35,705 bases of DNA from Acidobacteriota bacterium (GCA_003223115.1 QHXW01000256.1:1-35705); one strand, 5' to 3'; counted from the stretch's first letter, positions 17,199 to 27,116 are shown. Program-made: numbers and translations. The notes: generated by a model from the sequence alone, not told the origin.

Positions 17199-17504
17199 TT
17201 GAAGAGAGTCATTACAGCAGCGATTCTTCTGCTTTCGCTATTTGCGGTTTCCGCCCTGGCCGATGAGTTTACCGGCTGGATCTCCGATTCGAAGTGTGGG
17301 GCCAAAGGCGCGAGCGCGGAGCACAAAGACTGTGCCGTGAGGTGCGTAAAGGGTGGCGCGGTTCCCGTCTTCGTAATGGATGGCAAGGTACTAAAAATCG
17401 ACGGTGCTTCGAAGGTCGAAGGGCACATCGGTCAGAAAGTCACAGTCACCGGCTCAGTTGACGGCGATACGATCAAGGTCGAGAGCGTGAAGGCGGCCGA
17501 CTGA
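17199..17504 (+). CDS. Small secreted protein, DUF5818-like
   Basis: Start set at the TTG at 17199, because AAAGGAGG ends six bases before it and it gives a compact signal peptide (KRVITAAILLLSLFAVSALA). An upstream ATG at 17166 has no such site. The mature part of about 80 residues reads GWISDSKCGAKGASAEHKDC, then VRCVKGGAVPVFV and HIGQKVTVTGSVDGDTIKVE. It has three Cys in the CG...C...C arrangement and a likely small beta-barrel (OB-like) end. This pattern is widespread in Acidobacteriota; a role is not known. The DUF name is from recognition, not search. Confidence 0.75.
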   Translation: MKRVITAAILLLSLFAVSALADEFTGWISDSKCGAKGASAEHKDCAVRCVKGGAVPVFVMDGKVLKIDGASKVEGHIGQKVTVTGSVDGDTIKVESVKAAD

Positions 17505-17597
17505 CCCGCGAGTCGGACATTCGTCACTGACTGCGAATGGATCCACTTAAAGAAAGCTCCATCTCGATCGATCGGCTGGGGGGCTCGGACCGCCTGT

Positions 17598-17984
17598 TCA
17601 CTTACCTTGGCGTTGTGTTGCGTCAGTGCCTCGGACATTAGCGGGCTCCCCCTTGCCATCCTTCCACCAAAAAGTGCTTGACATGATGTAGTGAGAAAGA
17701 GCATCGAGAATGTCGTGAAGGTGGTCACCCTCCTGGCGCATGAAGCCACGGGTCTCACCGGCAAAATTCATCGTGGCCGCCTGAGGTTGGATAGAAAAAG
17801 TTCCCACGAGCCGCTGAGGTTCAAATTGGCCGTGGACGTCGATATATCCTTCGGTGATTTCCCACGATAGGACATGGCTAATCGGATTCCAGATCACTCG
17901 CTCGAGGCGTTGGACTTTCTTTGCCTGATCCTGGGCGCATAGCAATGGACTCAATAGAAGCAGAAGAATGCAATAGCGCTTCAT
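17598..17984 (-). CDS. Hypothetical secreted protein
   Basis: 128 residues from the ATG at 17984, which opens a signal peptide (MKRYCILLLLLSPLLCAQ); the longer start at 18032 would bury it. The mature part contains KVQRLERVIWNPISHVLSWE, then TEGYIDVHGQFEPQRLVGTF and NFAGETRGFMRQEGDHLHDI. It resembles no family I can name. Convergent with the small secreted protein to its left. No damage is visible. Confidence 0.6.
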   Translation of the reverse strand: MKRYCILLLLLSPLLCAQDQAKKVQRLERVIWNPISHVLSWEITEGYIDVHGQFEPQRLVGTFSIQPQAATMNFAGETRGFMRQEGDHLHDILDALSHYIMSSTFWWKDGKGEPANVRGTDATQRQGK

Positions 17985-18169
17985 GGTGGGTGTACGTGCA
18001 AGTCGTCGGCCAGAGCTGACATAGCGGCGCAAGTCCGTAAGCTCCTCTGTCGCGTCGGGGTAGCCAGTATGGTTAACGTTTCAGGTTGGTGTCATATTGT
18101 CGCTCGTGATGGCAACCCGCGAGGGCAGCAGAGCACCAACGGCAGCTCTTGTAACCGGTTGGACGCCCC

Positions 18170-20902
18170 TTACTTCAGCTCGGATTCAATGGCGTCGAGT
18201 TCCTTGCCGGCCTCTGCCCAGCGGCCCTCGCCTGCGAGTTGTTTATATCGCTGCAGGTGAGTGCGAACACGCTCGAGGCTCTGCTGGGCGATCGCCGACG
18301 TTGGAGGGGGAGCTGTTGAAGGGCCATTTTGATTTTGGGTGGCCGGAGCGGGTTGGGGCATCTCACTGCCGCTGAGCAGCGCGAGCGCCTGCTCGTACGT
18401 GTCTGAGTACACCAGTTGGTTCCCCACTGCCAGAACCACTTTCTTCAACTGCGGCATGCGCGCCTGCGTGGCCTGAATATAGATCGGCTCGACATAAAAG
18501 AATGTGTTCTCGATGGGCAGGACGAGCGTCTGGCCGCGCAGAACCTGCGAGCCCTGCTGGTTCCACAAGGTGAGGTCCTTCGAGATGTTCTGGTCCTGAT
18601 TGATGCGCGCTTCGATCTGCATGGGACCGAAAATCAATTGCTGTTTCGAAAGTTGCAGAACATAAACCTCGCCCAAGTGCTCGCCATCGCAGCGCCCCAC
18701 CATCAGACCGATCAGGTTGTCCTTCGAGCGCGGCGTAAAAGGAAGCAGCAACATGAACTCCAGTTGATCGGAGTTCGGTAGTGAAGTGACGACATAGCTG
18801 GGAGTCATCAACTCGCGCTCTCCGGCCTGCCCTTTCACGTAGCGCGCAACATCCCAGACGTCCTCCTTGTTGTAAAACGCCTGCGGATCAAGCATGTGAT
18901 AGGTACGGAAGATTTCCGCCTGCACTCGAAACAAGGTTTCCGGGTAGCGCGCGTGTCTCCGCAGGTCAGCAGGCATGTCGGAGGCCGGGTGAAACAGAGC
19001 TGGGAAAAGATTCCGGTAAGCCTGGATGATAGGATCCGTCGGCGCGAAGATGTACAGATTTGTGGTGCCGTCATAAGCGTCGATGGTCGCCTTTAGGGCA
19101 TTGCGGATGTAATTCACGCTTCCGACGTCGGGGATATCCACGCTGCGCGAATAGGGATGGGCGTCGGAGCTTGTGTATCCATCAACCATCCAAACCAGGC
19201 GGCCGGAGTCGGTCATCACCAGGTAGGGGTCGATGTCCCACTCGATGAAACCCGCCAGGGTCATGAGGCGCTGCCGGACTCTTCGGCGAATCAACATTCT
19301 ACTTTGATCCGCGAAATAGTTCGTCAGCAGGATGTTGAAATCCCCCTGCTGCACGGCCGCCGCGAGGCGAAGAGGCAAAGACGCGATCGAGAATCCGCCT
19401 GTACCTTTATATGTCGTGTGAACGTTGTCCGCCCCGGACGGGTAGTCAAATTCCTCTTGACGAGTGTGAACGAAGACCGGCTCATGGTCCACTTCGCCGT
19501 AATAAATTTCGGGGCGCGTGAGCGAGAGGCCGCGAACGGAAATCTCGGGAGGCATGTTCTGAACCAGAAACATGGGCAGACCGTCCGGGCGGATCTTGCT
19601 GACTTCCGCCAAGACAACGCCGTAACCGTGGGTATAGATGAAATGCGAGTTGATCCAACCAGCCTGGGCTCCGGCAACCTGGCGGATATCAAGTTCCCTG
19701 GGTGACAGCAGCACCTGGCGGTATTGACCATCGATCGTGTAACGGTCTACATCGGTATCAGAGAAAACGTAATAGGGCCGCAGAGCTTGCGTCTGCGAAA
19801 CGGTGTCGTGGAAGGGCCGCCAATCCCAGAGGCGCACGTTTTCGAGAATGTTCTTGTGCCGCGTGGGATCGATGCGCGCATCCGGGTCTACCTTGAACTC
19901 GACCTCTTTCGCGTGATTTTCAATGCCGAAAGCGCTGCGCGTGGCCTGAATATGCGCTTGAATGTACGGGCGTTCGAGTGAAATCTCGTTGGGGCGCACA
20001 TAAAGCCAAGACATCAAACCCGGAACAACGAAACGAATGATCAGGGCCAGCGCCAGGGCGCCCGCCAGCATCCAGCGCCTCGCCCAGACAAAGACCGCCG
20101 CCGCAAGGCACGCGAACACAAGCAGCCACTGCAGCGCTATGCCCACATGATCGTCCACGTAATCTACGCCCACCAGAAAATTGTGCTGGTTGAGCACCAT
20201 TTCATAGCGGCCCAGGAAGAATCGCAGGGCCAGAGCAAGCAGCGCGACCACCAGCGCTCCTCGCAGGAATCTGGATTCAAGCCCGCCTTCAAGACGTAGC
20301 AGGCGTGGCTCGAACTCCGTCATGCCGCGCAATTCCGAAAAGCGGTAGCGCAATTGCCAGAAGCGGGCGGTAATCCAGTACACCAAAATCGCAATCACTG
20401 CCAGAGCCATCAGATACTGGCGCAAGTCCGAATAGAACGGCAGATCGAACAGGTAAAAGGAAAGCGGCTTGGCGAACACGGAATCGTGCCACTCGCTGGC
20501 CCCTTCGGGAAGGTTACGGCTGCCGAAATAGCGAATGACCGCCCATGTGTCGAGAGCAGCAGAAGAAATCACAAATCCGATGAACAGCAGTACCAGCACC
20601 GAGATTTTCGAGTAAGTGCGATGTTCGCCAAGCCTGGTCTCCGCGAACTTCATGCCTAACGCATGCGCCAACCAGAGAACAAGAAAAGCGATCAGCGTGG
20701 CGGCAGCGAGTGGACCGAAGCCGTACAGATACATGTTGAGCCAGGTGTTGACCTGACCCATCTCTTTCCACCATTCATAGTCGATGACTGTGGAGGCGAT
20801 GGTGCGAGCGCCCAGCAGGATGAGAATCGCGGCAACGATGAGCGTGACTCTACCCGCGCGCCCAGATGGCGGGCGCCTGCGCGGTAGCTGGTACTGAGCC
20901 AT
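18170..20902 (-). CDS. UPF0182 family large membrane protein
   Basis: 910 residues, the normal length for the family. About seven membrane helices occupy the first 300 residues (for example LIVAAILILLGARTIASTVI and ISVLVLLFIGFVISSAALDTW). A large extracytoplasmic region follows with the UPF0182 texts RYYVFSDTDVDRYTI, NSHFIYTHGYGVVLAEV, LVWMVDGYTSSDAHPYS and VNYIRNALKATIDAYDGTTN. The C-terminal end has a Pro/Gln/Ala-rich linker (PQPAPATQNQNGPSTAPPPT) and a helical tail. Function is not known. It is monocistronic and intact, which argues for good sequence quality here. Confidence 0.92.
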   Translation of the reverse strand: MAQYQLPRRRPPSGRAGRVTLIVAAILILLGARTIASTVIDYEWWKEMGQVNTWLNMYLYGFGPLAAATLIAFLVLWLAHALGMKFAETRLGEHRTYSKISVLVLLFIGFVISSAALDTWAVIRYFGSRNLPEGASEWHDSVFAKPLSFYLFDLPFYSDLRQYLMALAVIAILVYWITARFWQLRYRFSELRGMTEFEPRLLRLEGGLESRFLRGALVVALLALALRFFLGRYEMVLNQHNFLVGVDYVDDHVGIALQWLLVFACLAAAVFVWARRWMLAGALALALIIRFVVPGLMSWLYVRPNEISLERPYIQAHIQATRSAFGIENHAKEVEFKVDPDARIDPTRHKNILENVRLWDWRPFHDTVSQTQALRPYYVFSDTDVDRYTIDGQYRQVLLSPRELDIRQVAGAQAGWINSHFIYTHGYGVVLAEVSKIRPDGLPMFLVQNMPPEISVRGLSLTRPEIYYGEVDHEPVFVHTRQEEFDYPSGADNVHTTYKGTGGFSIASLPLRLAAAVQQGDFNILLTNYFADQSRMLIRRRVRQRLMTLAGFIEWDIDPYLVMTDSGRLVWMVDGYTSSDAHPYSRSVDIPDVGSVNYIRNALKATIDAYDGTTNLYIFAPTDPIIQAYRNLFPALFHPASDMPADLRRHARYPETLFRVQAEIFRTYHMLDPQAFYNKEDVWDVARYVKGQAGERELMTPSYVVTSLPNSDQLEFMLLLPFTPRSKDNLIGLMVGRCDGEHLGEVYVLQLSKQQLIFGPMQIEARINQDQNISKDLTLWNQQGSQVLRGQTLVLPIENTFFYVEPIYIQATQARMPQLKKVVLAVGNQLVYSDTYEQALALLSGSEMPQPAPATQNQNGPSTAPPPTSAIAQQSLERVRTHLQRYKQLAGEGRWAEAGKELDAIESELK

Positions 20903-21717
20903 GTGCGCCGATTATGACACAGAAAGGGCACAAGGAAATCAGGATGTACCGGCCTCTCAGAGAAAAAGGCAGCAACATTCACGTGCCCGCGCCGGCGGCT
21001 CGCGCAATCACAACGTCCCAAGCCAATCTTCGGCTGCGCGTCAGGGCGGCGATGTCGCCGATCCAAGCCAGCCGCTGCCACAGGTGCTTGCACCCGTGCG
21101 CGCACAGATCAATGAGCAGGTCCTCGGAAGCCATTGTATGAATCTGCTGGCCCATCTATTGCTGCCGTTGCATGGCGGCAAGCAGACCGCTCAGATCCAC
21201 ATCAGGCAACATCAGGCAGGGACGGCAACACTTAGTATTCGGAAAGGGGTGCGACCCTGATATCAGCGAACGTGCACCCGGATTCGACTAACTGCCAGAT
21301 TTTCGCAGCCTTTTCATTCAAATGAAAGCTCGCTGACATAATTCAGGCAACTCCATCGGCTTGCGAGCCAATGTTTACGGCTTGGCCGGGCACCTGGCTT
21401 TTATATTATGAGTGACATAACTTAAGTGACTACTGCGCCCATCGACTTACTGAACATATGCTTACATCCGGTAAACATTGTAAGTCTGGGGAAGATGTTA
21501 GCAGCATTGTTTGAACCTTGTGCAGCATTTTCGCAATGCTTGTTGACATTTGTATGAAGTTTGACCAAGATCGTACTTAGTTACAAAGGGACGGTGTACT
21601 GAAGAGTATCTGTGAGTAATCAGTGGAACCCCTTTGCGCCATTCGGCAAATCTCATTTAGGTTGATGGCTTTGTGGCTGCACGGTTCCACGCCGTGCACC
21701 AGATACGAGAGGTGCTC
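20903..21717. other. Long intergenic region with possible operator repeats
   Basis: About 815 bases separate the UPF0182 gene from the RHH-like gene. The left part has only poorly coding frames and a perfect 10-bp tandem duplication (ACATCAGGCA at 21199-21218). The right part (21360-21660) is more AT-rich and looks regulatory. It has an inverted repeat CTTACA (21461-21466) with TGTAAG (21479-21484), two copies of GCAGCATT 21 bases apart (21501 and 21522), and a TTGACA at 21543-21548. I see no gene in it. Confidence 0.5.
21543..21571 (+). promoter_or_regulatory. Possible promoter for the RHH-like gene
   Basis: A perfect TTGACA -35 is followed after 17 bases by CAAGAT, a poor -10 with three of six consensus bases. 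It lies just after the 21-bp-spaced GCAGCATT pair and would give a leader of about 140 bases. Weak support. Confidence 0.3.
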
Positions 21718-22014
21718 ATGACGCTGCTCAAACGTAGAAGTCACATGGTGAGTTTTCGGTTATCCGAAGAAGAGTATGAGGGCCTGAAACACATCTGTAT
21801 AGCCGTTGGCGCGAGAAGTCTATCGGATGTCGCACGCGATGCGGTGCAGCGACTGCTTGAGAGTGGTTCGTCTCCTCGAAAAGACCTGAACGCCGAATTC
21901 GAGTTACTCAGCAAACGCATGGAAGTACTGGATCGCGAAGTGAAGCGTCTAGCCCAACTGCTGGACCAGATGCCAGCCGGCAAAATGAGCTTCGAGACAG
22001 CGCGTTCTTCATGA
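21718..22014 (+). CDS. Ribbon-helix-helix-like protein
   Basis: 98 residues. The ATG at 21718 is preceded by GAGAGGTG, better than the upstream start at 21673. The text HMVSFRLSEEEYEGLKHICI then SLSDVARDAVQRLLES has the short strand, helix, helix order of ribbon-helix-helix DNA-binding proteins. A C-terminal helix with heptad spacing (LLSKRMEVLDREVKRLAQLL) is probably a coiled coil. Its stop overlaps the next ATG as ATGA. A polysaccharide-export-like remnant follows, so it probably once controlled an exopolysaccharide operon (inference). Confidence 0.75.
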   Translation: MTLLKRRSHMVSFRLSEEEYEGLKHICIAVGARSLSDVARDAVQRLLESGSSPRKDLNAEFELLSKRMEVLDREVKRLAQLLDQMPAGKMSFETARSS

Positions 22015-22312
22015 TGGCAAACAGATGGATAACGTGTGCACAGGCCGGATTGGCTTGCTCGTTGTGTTGCTGTGTGCTGAGACCGTTGATCCGGCATCCG
22101 GAAGTTTCCGTGAATGTGGTGGAACTTCACAGCCAACCGGTTTCAATTTTGAGCACCGTCTCGACGCCGGGCGTACATCAGCTACAAGGCAGTAGGACGC
22201 TGGATGCTGGCCCTTCCCGCGCTGCCTTCCACGGCGTCTACGGCTGGTCGTCTGGTCTCGTCTTTCGCGGCCGGTCTGTCTCCCGACTTCTGACTCCTGC
22301 CTTCTCTGTCGC
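22011..22312 (+). pseudogene. Remnant of a polysaccharide export (Wza/SLBB-like) protein
   Basis: The frame starts in ATGA overlap with the RHH-like gene and shows a short hydrophobic, Cys-rich N terminus. It then jumps to one recognisable strand pair: VSVNVVELHSQPVSILSTVS and TPGVHQLQGSRTL (22107-22200). This matches the SLBB-type unit of outer-membrane polysaccharide export proteins (S-x-P-V-x-V-x-G-x-V-x-x-P-G). The normal N-terminal poly-export domain and everything after the first SLBB unit are missing. The remaining frame up to the convergent cupin gene looks random. I read it as a deletion remnant. Confidence is moderate because only about 30 residues carry the signal. Confidence 0.5.
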
Positions 22313-22663
22313 CTATCCCCTGCGCAGATATTCATCTTTGCCAGTCAGCCAGTCCGTGCGAATGGGACTGAAGACATCCAGATCCAGGGTGTCCTCAAGC
22401 GCAACGGCCCGGTGCGGCACATTCGACGGAATGTAGAGGACCTCTCCCTTGCGCACGATAATCCGTCTGCCCTCCAAGTCAAATTCGAGCGCACCCTCCA
22501 GAATGTAAGTGATCTGCTCGCTTTCGTGTTGATGCGTCGGCACCACTCCGCCTTTGGCGATGAAGACCTGAGCCACCATAGCCTTCTCGCCGGAGATCAC
22601 CTTGCGCCAGATCTTGTCGCTCATCACCTCGGTGTGAACTGTATCCCAGCGAAACATCTGCAT
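22313..22663 (-). CDS. Cupin-domain protein
   Basis: A 116-residue single-domain cupin. Motif 1 is G-G-V-V-P-T-H-Q-H-E-S-E-Q-I with the two His and Glu metal ligands, followed by TYILEGALEFDLEG. Motif 2 is KGEVLYIPSNVPHRAVAL with the fourth His ligand. Small cupins of this type bind a metal and act as dioxygenases, isomerases or ligand sensors; which applies here is unknown. It lies downstream of the DUF3179 gene on the same strand with a 166-base gap. Confidence 0.88.
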   Translation of the reverse strand: MQMFRWDTVHTEVMSDKIWRKVISGEKAMVAQVFIAKGGVVPTHQHESEQITYILEGALEFDLEGRRIIVRKGEVLYIPSNVPHRAVALEDTLDLDVFSPIRTDWLTGKDEYLRRG

Positions 22664-22829
22664 CGGCCGGCTCCCGCGCGCAAATTTTAAACAACGCGCT
22701 CTGCCATTCTACCTGTTGTTTTTTGTGCTAAAGGCAATTTGGCGCAGCAGACGGTTTATTGCCGCAGGCGGTTTCGCCAGGCGCCGCGTTGTATCCGGGG
22801 TTTCGCCTACGTACTCCCTCTCGACACAC

Positions 22830-24062
22830 TTACGGCTTCCCGTACACGGTGGTCCTGGGATTGTAGTTGCGCCAATCGAACCAGTAATCCTTGATCATCG
22901 GAATGCGCTCCAGGCAAACCCCTTTGGCGCTTCCTGACACCGCGCACCCCTGGAAATTCCACTGACTGCCGCTCGTGTCATCCATCAGGAACGCGACGGG
23001 TTCGTTCGTCGTCATCCGATAAAAGTCCGGAGCGCCGTCCACACCTGGAATGCGGCCGCGAAATGCCCGTATCGATTGTCCATCCGGGGCCACCACCAGC
23101 AGCACCGGCTCTGAGCCCACATGATCCTTGATCAGCTTTTCCTTGATCACCTGGTCATACGGGAACGCACGGCTGGCGCCGAAGGCCCGAATGCCCAGCA
23201 TCAAATCGCGCGGCTTCAGTCCGTGCTCCGGGAAGCGAATGACCACCGGCACGCGCTTCATACGCACATCCCAATCCTTCGCCTCGTATTCGGAAGCATA
23301 CTTCGACACATCCTTCAGCACCGTGCCTTGAGGCTCTTCCGCCTTCCAGGTAGCGAAAGTGAGTTCGTCGGAAGGAATCAGCGTCAGTTGTTGACCCCGG
23401 AGCGGGCCCGAAATGGCCAGGCCGCTGATCTGCTGCCAGTAGGTGCCGGTCTCCTCATCGCGCAACAAGAAATTCTGGTTATTGATTCCGGCCAGATGAA
23501 ATGTCAGCCGCAACCCGGCCGCATCTCGCGTCCACACCAGACCGGTGTGACAGAGCGTTCAATACGTCGCCACGATCGCGGTATCCCCCACCAAGTCATT
23601 GATCACGTGATGGTATCCCATGGTTCGGATGGGGTACGCGCGGGCGGAGTCCCTGATCTTCACCGCAATCACCTTGTCGTCTTTGTCCAGCTTCACCTGA
23701 CCAACCGCGGCGAACGCCGGATGTTCAACAGGATGAAACATCAACTCGAACACATTCACGCGAGCAACGCCGGCCAGCACACACACCAGTCCTGCGCCCA
23801 ACGCCGCCAGTATTCGCAGCCACCATTGAGTTTGTGCGCGCCAGCACAGCGCCCCTGCCCAGAGAGCCGCGGCCGCGCAAATTACCGTGATCAGCGGCCG
23901 ATAACGAATCACCAGTAACGCCGCCGCCAGCTCGCGCGCGCCCTGCGCCCGGAACGGCCGGATTACATAAATCGGGTAGACCACGCATGCGAGCTCTAGA
24001 AACAGCGAAGCCAGCAACGTGAGACCGGCCACCCACCTGATCCTCCCGGAGTTCGCGGTCAT
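22830..24062 (-). CDS. DUF3179 membrane protein, candidate selenoprotein (in-frame TGA at 23561-23559)
   Basis: Start at the ATG at 24062, with GAGGA upstream. The N-terminal 110 residues hold three or four membrane helices (WVAGLTLLASLFLELACVVY, ITVICAAAALWAGALCW, ILAALGAGLVCVLAGVA). A DUF3179 domain follows: ARAYPIRTMGYHHVINDLVG, DTAIVATY, stop TGA, TLCHTGLVW, GINNQNFLLRDEETGTYWQQ, and on to the stop at 22830. Both sides of the TGA are in the same frame and join without loss. DUF3179 proteins normally carry Cys-x-x-Cys here, so the TGA (residue 168) replaces the first Cys and would give U-T-L-C. A SECIS-like hairpin begins nine bases after it. If read with Sec the protein has 410 residues. 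If not, it is a nonsense pseudogene. Confidence 0.7.
23533..23549 (-). promoter_or_regulatory. SECIS-like hairpin just after the in-frame TGA
   Basis: On the minus strand, nine bases after the TGA, CACACC pairs perfectly with GGTGTG around the five-base loop GGTCT. A further GTC/GAC pairing is possible with one bulged G. The loop G-U lies 17-18 bases after the TGA. Bacterial SECIS elements are hairpins directly downstream of the UGA with a G in the first loop positions, and the E. coli fdhF loop also contains GGUCU. The bases are also codons (CHTGLVW), so part of the pairing could be chance. Confidence 0.55.
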
Positions 24063-24266
24063 TTTCTTTGGTCCTCGACGGTTTTCATGCCCGTGTGCAT
24101 TGTACGCAACTCCAGCCGCGCGTGTCGATCCGAGGTCCCGTGGCGTAGGCGCTCCGCGCGCTGTCCCGCCGCTCAGGGCGAGACTTCCCACTTTGCCGCT
24201 ATCCTCCCTGGCCAACCCCTTGCGCTAAAATAAAAAAGTGGAGTTCCTTCCCCTAGAGATCACCTC

Positions 24267-27116
24267 ATGATTGACGCCATTCTGGCCAAAATTTTCGGCA
24301 CCAAGAACGAGCGCGAAATTAAAGCCTTGCTGCCGATGGTCACGGCCATCAATGAGCTCGAGCCGGAGATGCAGCAGCTCTCCGACATCGACCTGAAAGC
24401 CAAAACCATCGAGTTCAAAGAGAGGCTCGCTCAGGGCGCCGCTATCGACGATCTGCTCGTGGAAGCCTTCGCCGTTGTCCGCGAGGCCGGCCGCCGTTTC
24501 CTCAACATGCGACATTTCGACGTCCAGTTGATCGGCGGAATGGTTCTGCACCGCGGCAAAATCGCCGAAATGAAAACCGGTGAGGGCAAAACCCTGGTCG
24601 CCACCCTTCCGGTGTACTTGAACGCTCTCGAACGCAAAGGCGTGCACGTGGTCACCGTCAATGACTACCTCGCCAAGCGCGATTCCGAGTGGATGGGCCG
24701 GATCTACAAGGGTCTCGGCATGACCGTGGGCGTCATCGTGCACGACCTTGATGACCAGGAGCGTCGTGACAATTACAACTGCGACATTACCTACGGCACC
24801 AACAACGAGTACGGCTTTGATTATCTCCGCGACAACATGAAGTTCCGGATCGAGGACTGCGTTCAGCGTGAACACCAATTCGCCATCGTTGATGAGGTGG
24901 ATTCTATCCTGATCGATGAAGCGCGCACGCCCTTGATCATCTCCGGTCCGAGTGAAGAATCCACCGACAAGTACTACAAGATTAATCGCATCATTCCCAA
25001 GCTGGTTCGCGGCGAGGTGATCGAAGGCAAAGAACCCGGCGAAAAATACACTACCGGCGACTTCACGGTGGACGAAAAACATCGCGCAGTGGGACTCACC
25101 GAAGAAGGTGTGCTGAAGGTCGAAAAGCTGCTCGGCATGGGCAATCTTTATGACGCCGTGAATATTGAAATCAACCACCACGTGCAGCAGGCCCTGAAAG
25201 CCCACGTGCTGTTTCACCGCGACAAGGACTATGTGGTCAAAGACGGTCAGGTCATCATCGTCGACGAGTTCACGGGCCGCCTCATGCCAGGCCGCCGCTG
25301 GAGCGATGGGCTGCACCAGGCCGTCGAGGCCAAAGAAGGCGTCAAGATCGAGCGCGAAAACCAGACACTCGCCACCATCACCTTCCAGAACTATTTCCGC
25401 ATGTACAAGAAGCTGGCCGGCATGACCGGTACGGCGGAAACCGAAGCGGCCGAGTTTCAGAAAATCTACAACCTCGATGTGACCGTGATCCCGACAAACA
25501 GGACGCTCATCCGCATCGAAAATCCTGATACCGTCTACCGCACCGAGGAAGAAAAGTTCCGCAACGCCGCCAAAGAGATCAAGGCTTTTCAGGAGCGCGG
25601 CCAGCCCGTTCTTGTAGGCACCATCTCGGTCGAAAAGTCCGAGCGGCTGTCATCCTTATTAAAGAAGATAGGCGTCAAGCACGAGGTTCTGAATGCCAAG
25701 CAGCACGAACGCGAGGCTTTCATCGTCGCCCAGGCCGGCCGGAAAGCCGCCGTCACCGTTTCCACCAACATGGCCGGCCGCGGTACCGACATTCTGCTGG
25801 GCGGAAATGCCGAGTATATAGCCAAGGAGCATCTCCGCAAGCAGAACAAAGACCCCGACATGCTCCAGATCAGCGCCGTGGGCACTGCCGAGCGCGCCGA
25901 GTGGGATGCCACACTCCTGAAATACAAACAGGAGACCGATGCAGAGCACGACGAAGTCGTGGCCCTGGGCGGTTTGCATATTGTGGGTACTGAACGCCAT
26001 GAGTCCCGCCGCATCGACAACCAGCTCCGTGGCCGCGCCGGCCGCCAGGGTGACCCCGGTAGTTCGCGTTTTTATTTGTCGCTACAGGATGATCTGCTCC
26101 GCATTTTCGGCGGTGAGCGCATGCAGCGCCTCATGCTGCGCCTAGGCATGGAGGAGGACGTGCCCATCGAGTCGCGCTTGATTACGAAAAGAATTGCAGC
26201 CGCGCAGAAGGCCGTCGAAGTACAGCATTTCGAAGCCCGCAAGCACTTGCTGGAGTATGACGATGTCATGAACAAGCAGCGGCAGGCCGTCTATGGCATG
26301 CGCCGCCTGTTGCTCGAGGGCGCCGACCAGAACGAGCGCGTACTCGAGATGGTGCGCGGATCCCTCGGCACGTTTGTCGATGCTCGCTGCCCCGAAGGAT
26401 CTCATTCCGATACCTACGACCTGGCCGGCTTGCGCACCGACGTCCTCAATCAGTTCGGTTACAAGATCGATATTGCCGAGATCTCCGGCCTGCAGCGGGA
26501 AGCCGTCGAAGAGACCATCGTCGAGCATTTGCAGCAGAAGTACCAGCATAAAGAAGACCTGATCGGTGCCGAGTTCATGCGCCAGAGCGAGCGCTGGATC
26601 ATGCTCAAGGTGATCGACGACCAGTGGAAAGACCACCTTCTGTCGATGGATCACCTCAAAGAAGGCATCGCGCTGCGCGGTTACGGCCAGAAAGATCCGC
26701 TGGTCGAATACAAAAAAGAATCTTTCATCCTGTTCCAGGACATGATGGACCGCATCGAGGACGAGACCGTTCGATTGTTGTTCTTTCTCCAGATCTCCGA
26801 GGGGCCTGGGGGGGGGCGTCCTGAACTCCCTTTCGAGGTGAATGAGGAGGGATATACAGAGGATGGGAATGAAGAAGAGGAGGAAGAGACTCCTACGGTG
26901 AGCGACCGGCAGCGCACGGACGCGCAAAGTACAATTCAGGATTTTACGCGCAACATTCAACGCAAGAAGGAAAAGGAAATGGCCGCGCTGCAATTCGTCG
27001 GTGGCGATGGCAGCTCGAACGGCCAGAAGCCGGTCGTCAAGGGTGACAAGGTGGGCCGTAACGACCCCTGCCCTTGCGGCAGCGGCAAGAAATATAAGAA
27101 GTGCCACGGCGCCTAG
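24267..27116 (+). CDS. secA: Preprotein translocase ATPase SecA
   Basis: 949 residues, full length. The motor has Walker A GEGKT at residues 105-109, the [19 protein letters not shown] segment near 210, helicase text [15 protein letters not shown] and [20 protein letters not shown]. The tail ends in the zinc-binding [13 protein letters not shown], which binds SecB or phospholipid. It drives post-translational export through SecYEG. An acidic linker ([12 protein letters not shown]) lies before the tail, and a run of seven G (near 26,810) lies in-frame just upstream of it. A GCTAAAAT sequence about 40 bases before the start may be its -10. No damage over 2.85 kb. Confidence 0.98.
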   Translation: MIDAILAKIFGTKNEREIKALLPMVTAINELEPEMQQLSDIDLKAKTIEFKERLAQGAAIDDLLVEAFAVVREAGRRFLNMRHFDVQLIGGMVLHRGKIAEMKTGEGKTLVATLPVYLNALERKGVHVVTVNDYLAKRDSEWMGRIYKGLGMTVGVIVHDLDDQERRDNYNCDITYGTNNEYGFDYLRDNMKFRIEDCVQREHQFAIVDEVDSILIDEARTPLIISGPSEESTDKYYKINRIIPKLVRGEVIEGKEPGEKYTTGDFTVDEKHRAVGLTEEGVLKVEKLLGMGNLYDAVNIEINHHVQQALKAHVLFHRDKDYVVKDGQVIIVDEFTGRLMPGRRWSDGLHQAVEAKEGVKIERENQTLATITFQNYFRMYKKLAGMTGTAETEAAEFQKIYNLDVTVIPTNRTLIRIENPDTVYRTEEEKFRNAAKEIKAFQERGQPVLVGTISVEKSERLSSLLKKIGVKHEVLNAKQHEREAFIVAQAGRKAAVTVSTNMAGRGTDILLGGNAEYIAKEHLRKQNKDPDMLQISAVGTAERAEWDATLLKYKQETDAEHDEVVALGGLHIVGTERHESRRIDNQLRGRAGRQGDPGSSRFYLSLQDDLLRIFGGERMQRLMLRLGMEEDVPIESRLITKRIAAAQKAVEVQHFEARKHLLEYDDVMNKQRQAVYGMRRLLLEGADQNERVLEMVRGSLGTFVDARCPEGSHSDTYDLAGLRTDVLNQFGYKIDIAEISGLQREAVEETIVEHLQQKYQHKEDLIGAEFMRQSERWIMLKVIDDQWKDHLLSMDHLKEGIALRGYGQKDPLVEYKKESFILFQDMMDRIEDETVRLLFFLQISEGPGGGRPELPFEVNEEGYTEDGNEEEEEETPTVSDRQRTDAQSTIQDFTRNIQRKKEKEMAALQFVGGDGSSNGQKPVVKGDKVGRNDPCPCGSGKKYKKCHGA

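Noticed and set aside
22200-22436. 3' part of the frame that starts in the export-protein remnant
   Set aside because: After the SLBB-like strand pair the translation is Ser/Arg-rich and overlaps the convergent cupin gene; it is not coding.
23041-23041. Separate translation of the C-terminal DUF3179 half from GTG at 23537
   Set aside because: No ribosome site precedes that GTG, and the start would fall inside a conserved strand just after the CxxC region. One protein through the TGA, or a nonsense pseudogene, is more likely.
24225-25316. 363-residue minus-strand frame inside secA
   Set aside because: It is antisense to the conserved SecA motor domain, which has perfect codon-level conservation. 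The frame arises from GC-rich codon bias and has no recognisable domain or ribosome site.
26142-27107. 321-residue minus-strand frame inside secA
   Set aside because: Same reason: a shadow of the SecA C-terminal half, of low-complexity hydrophobic composition without a domain.
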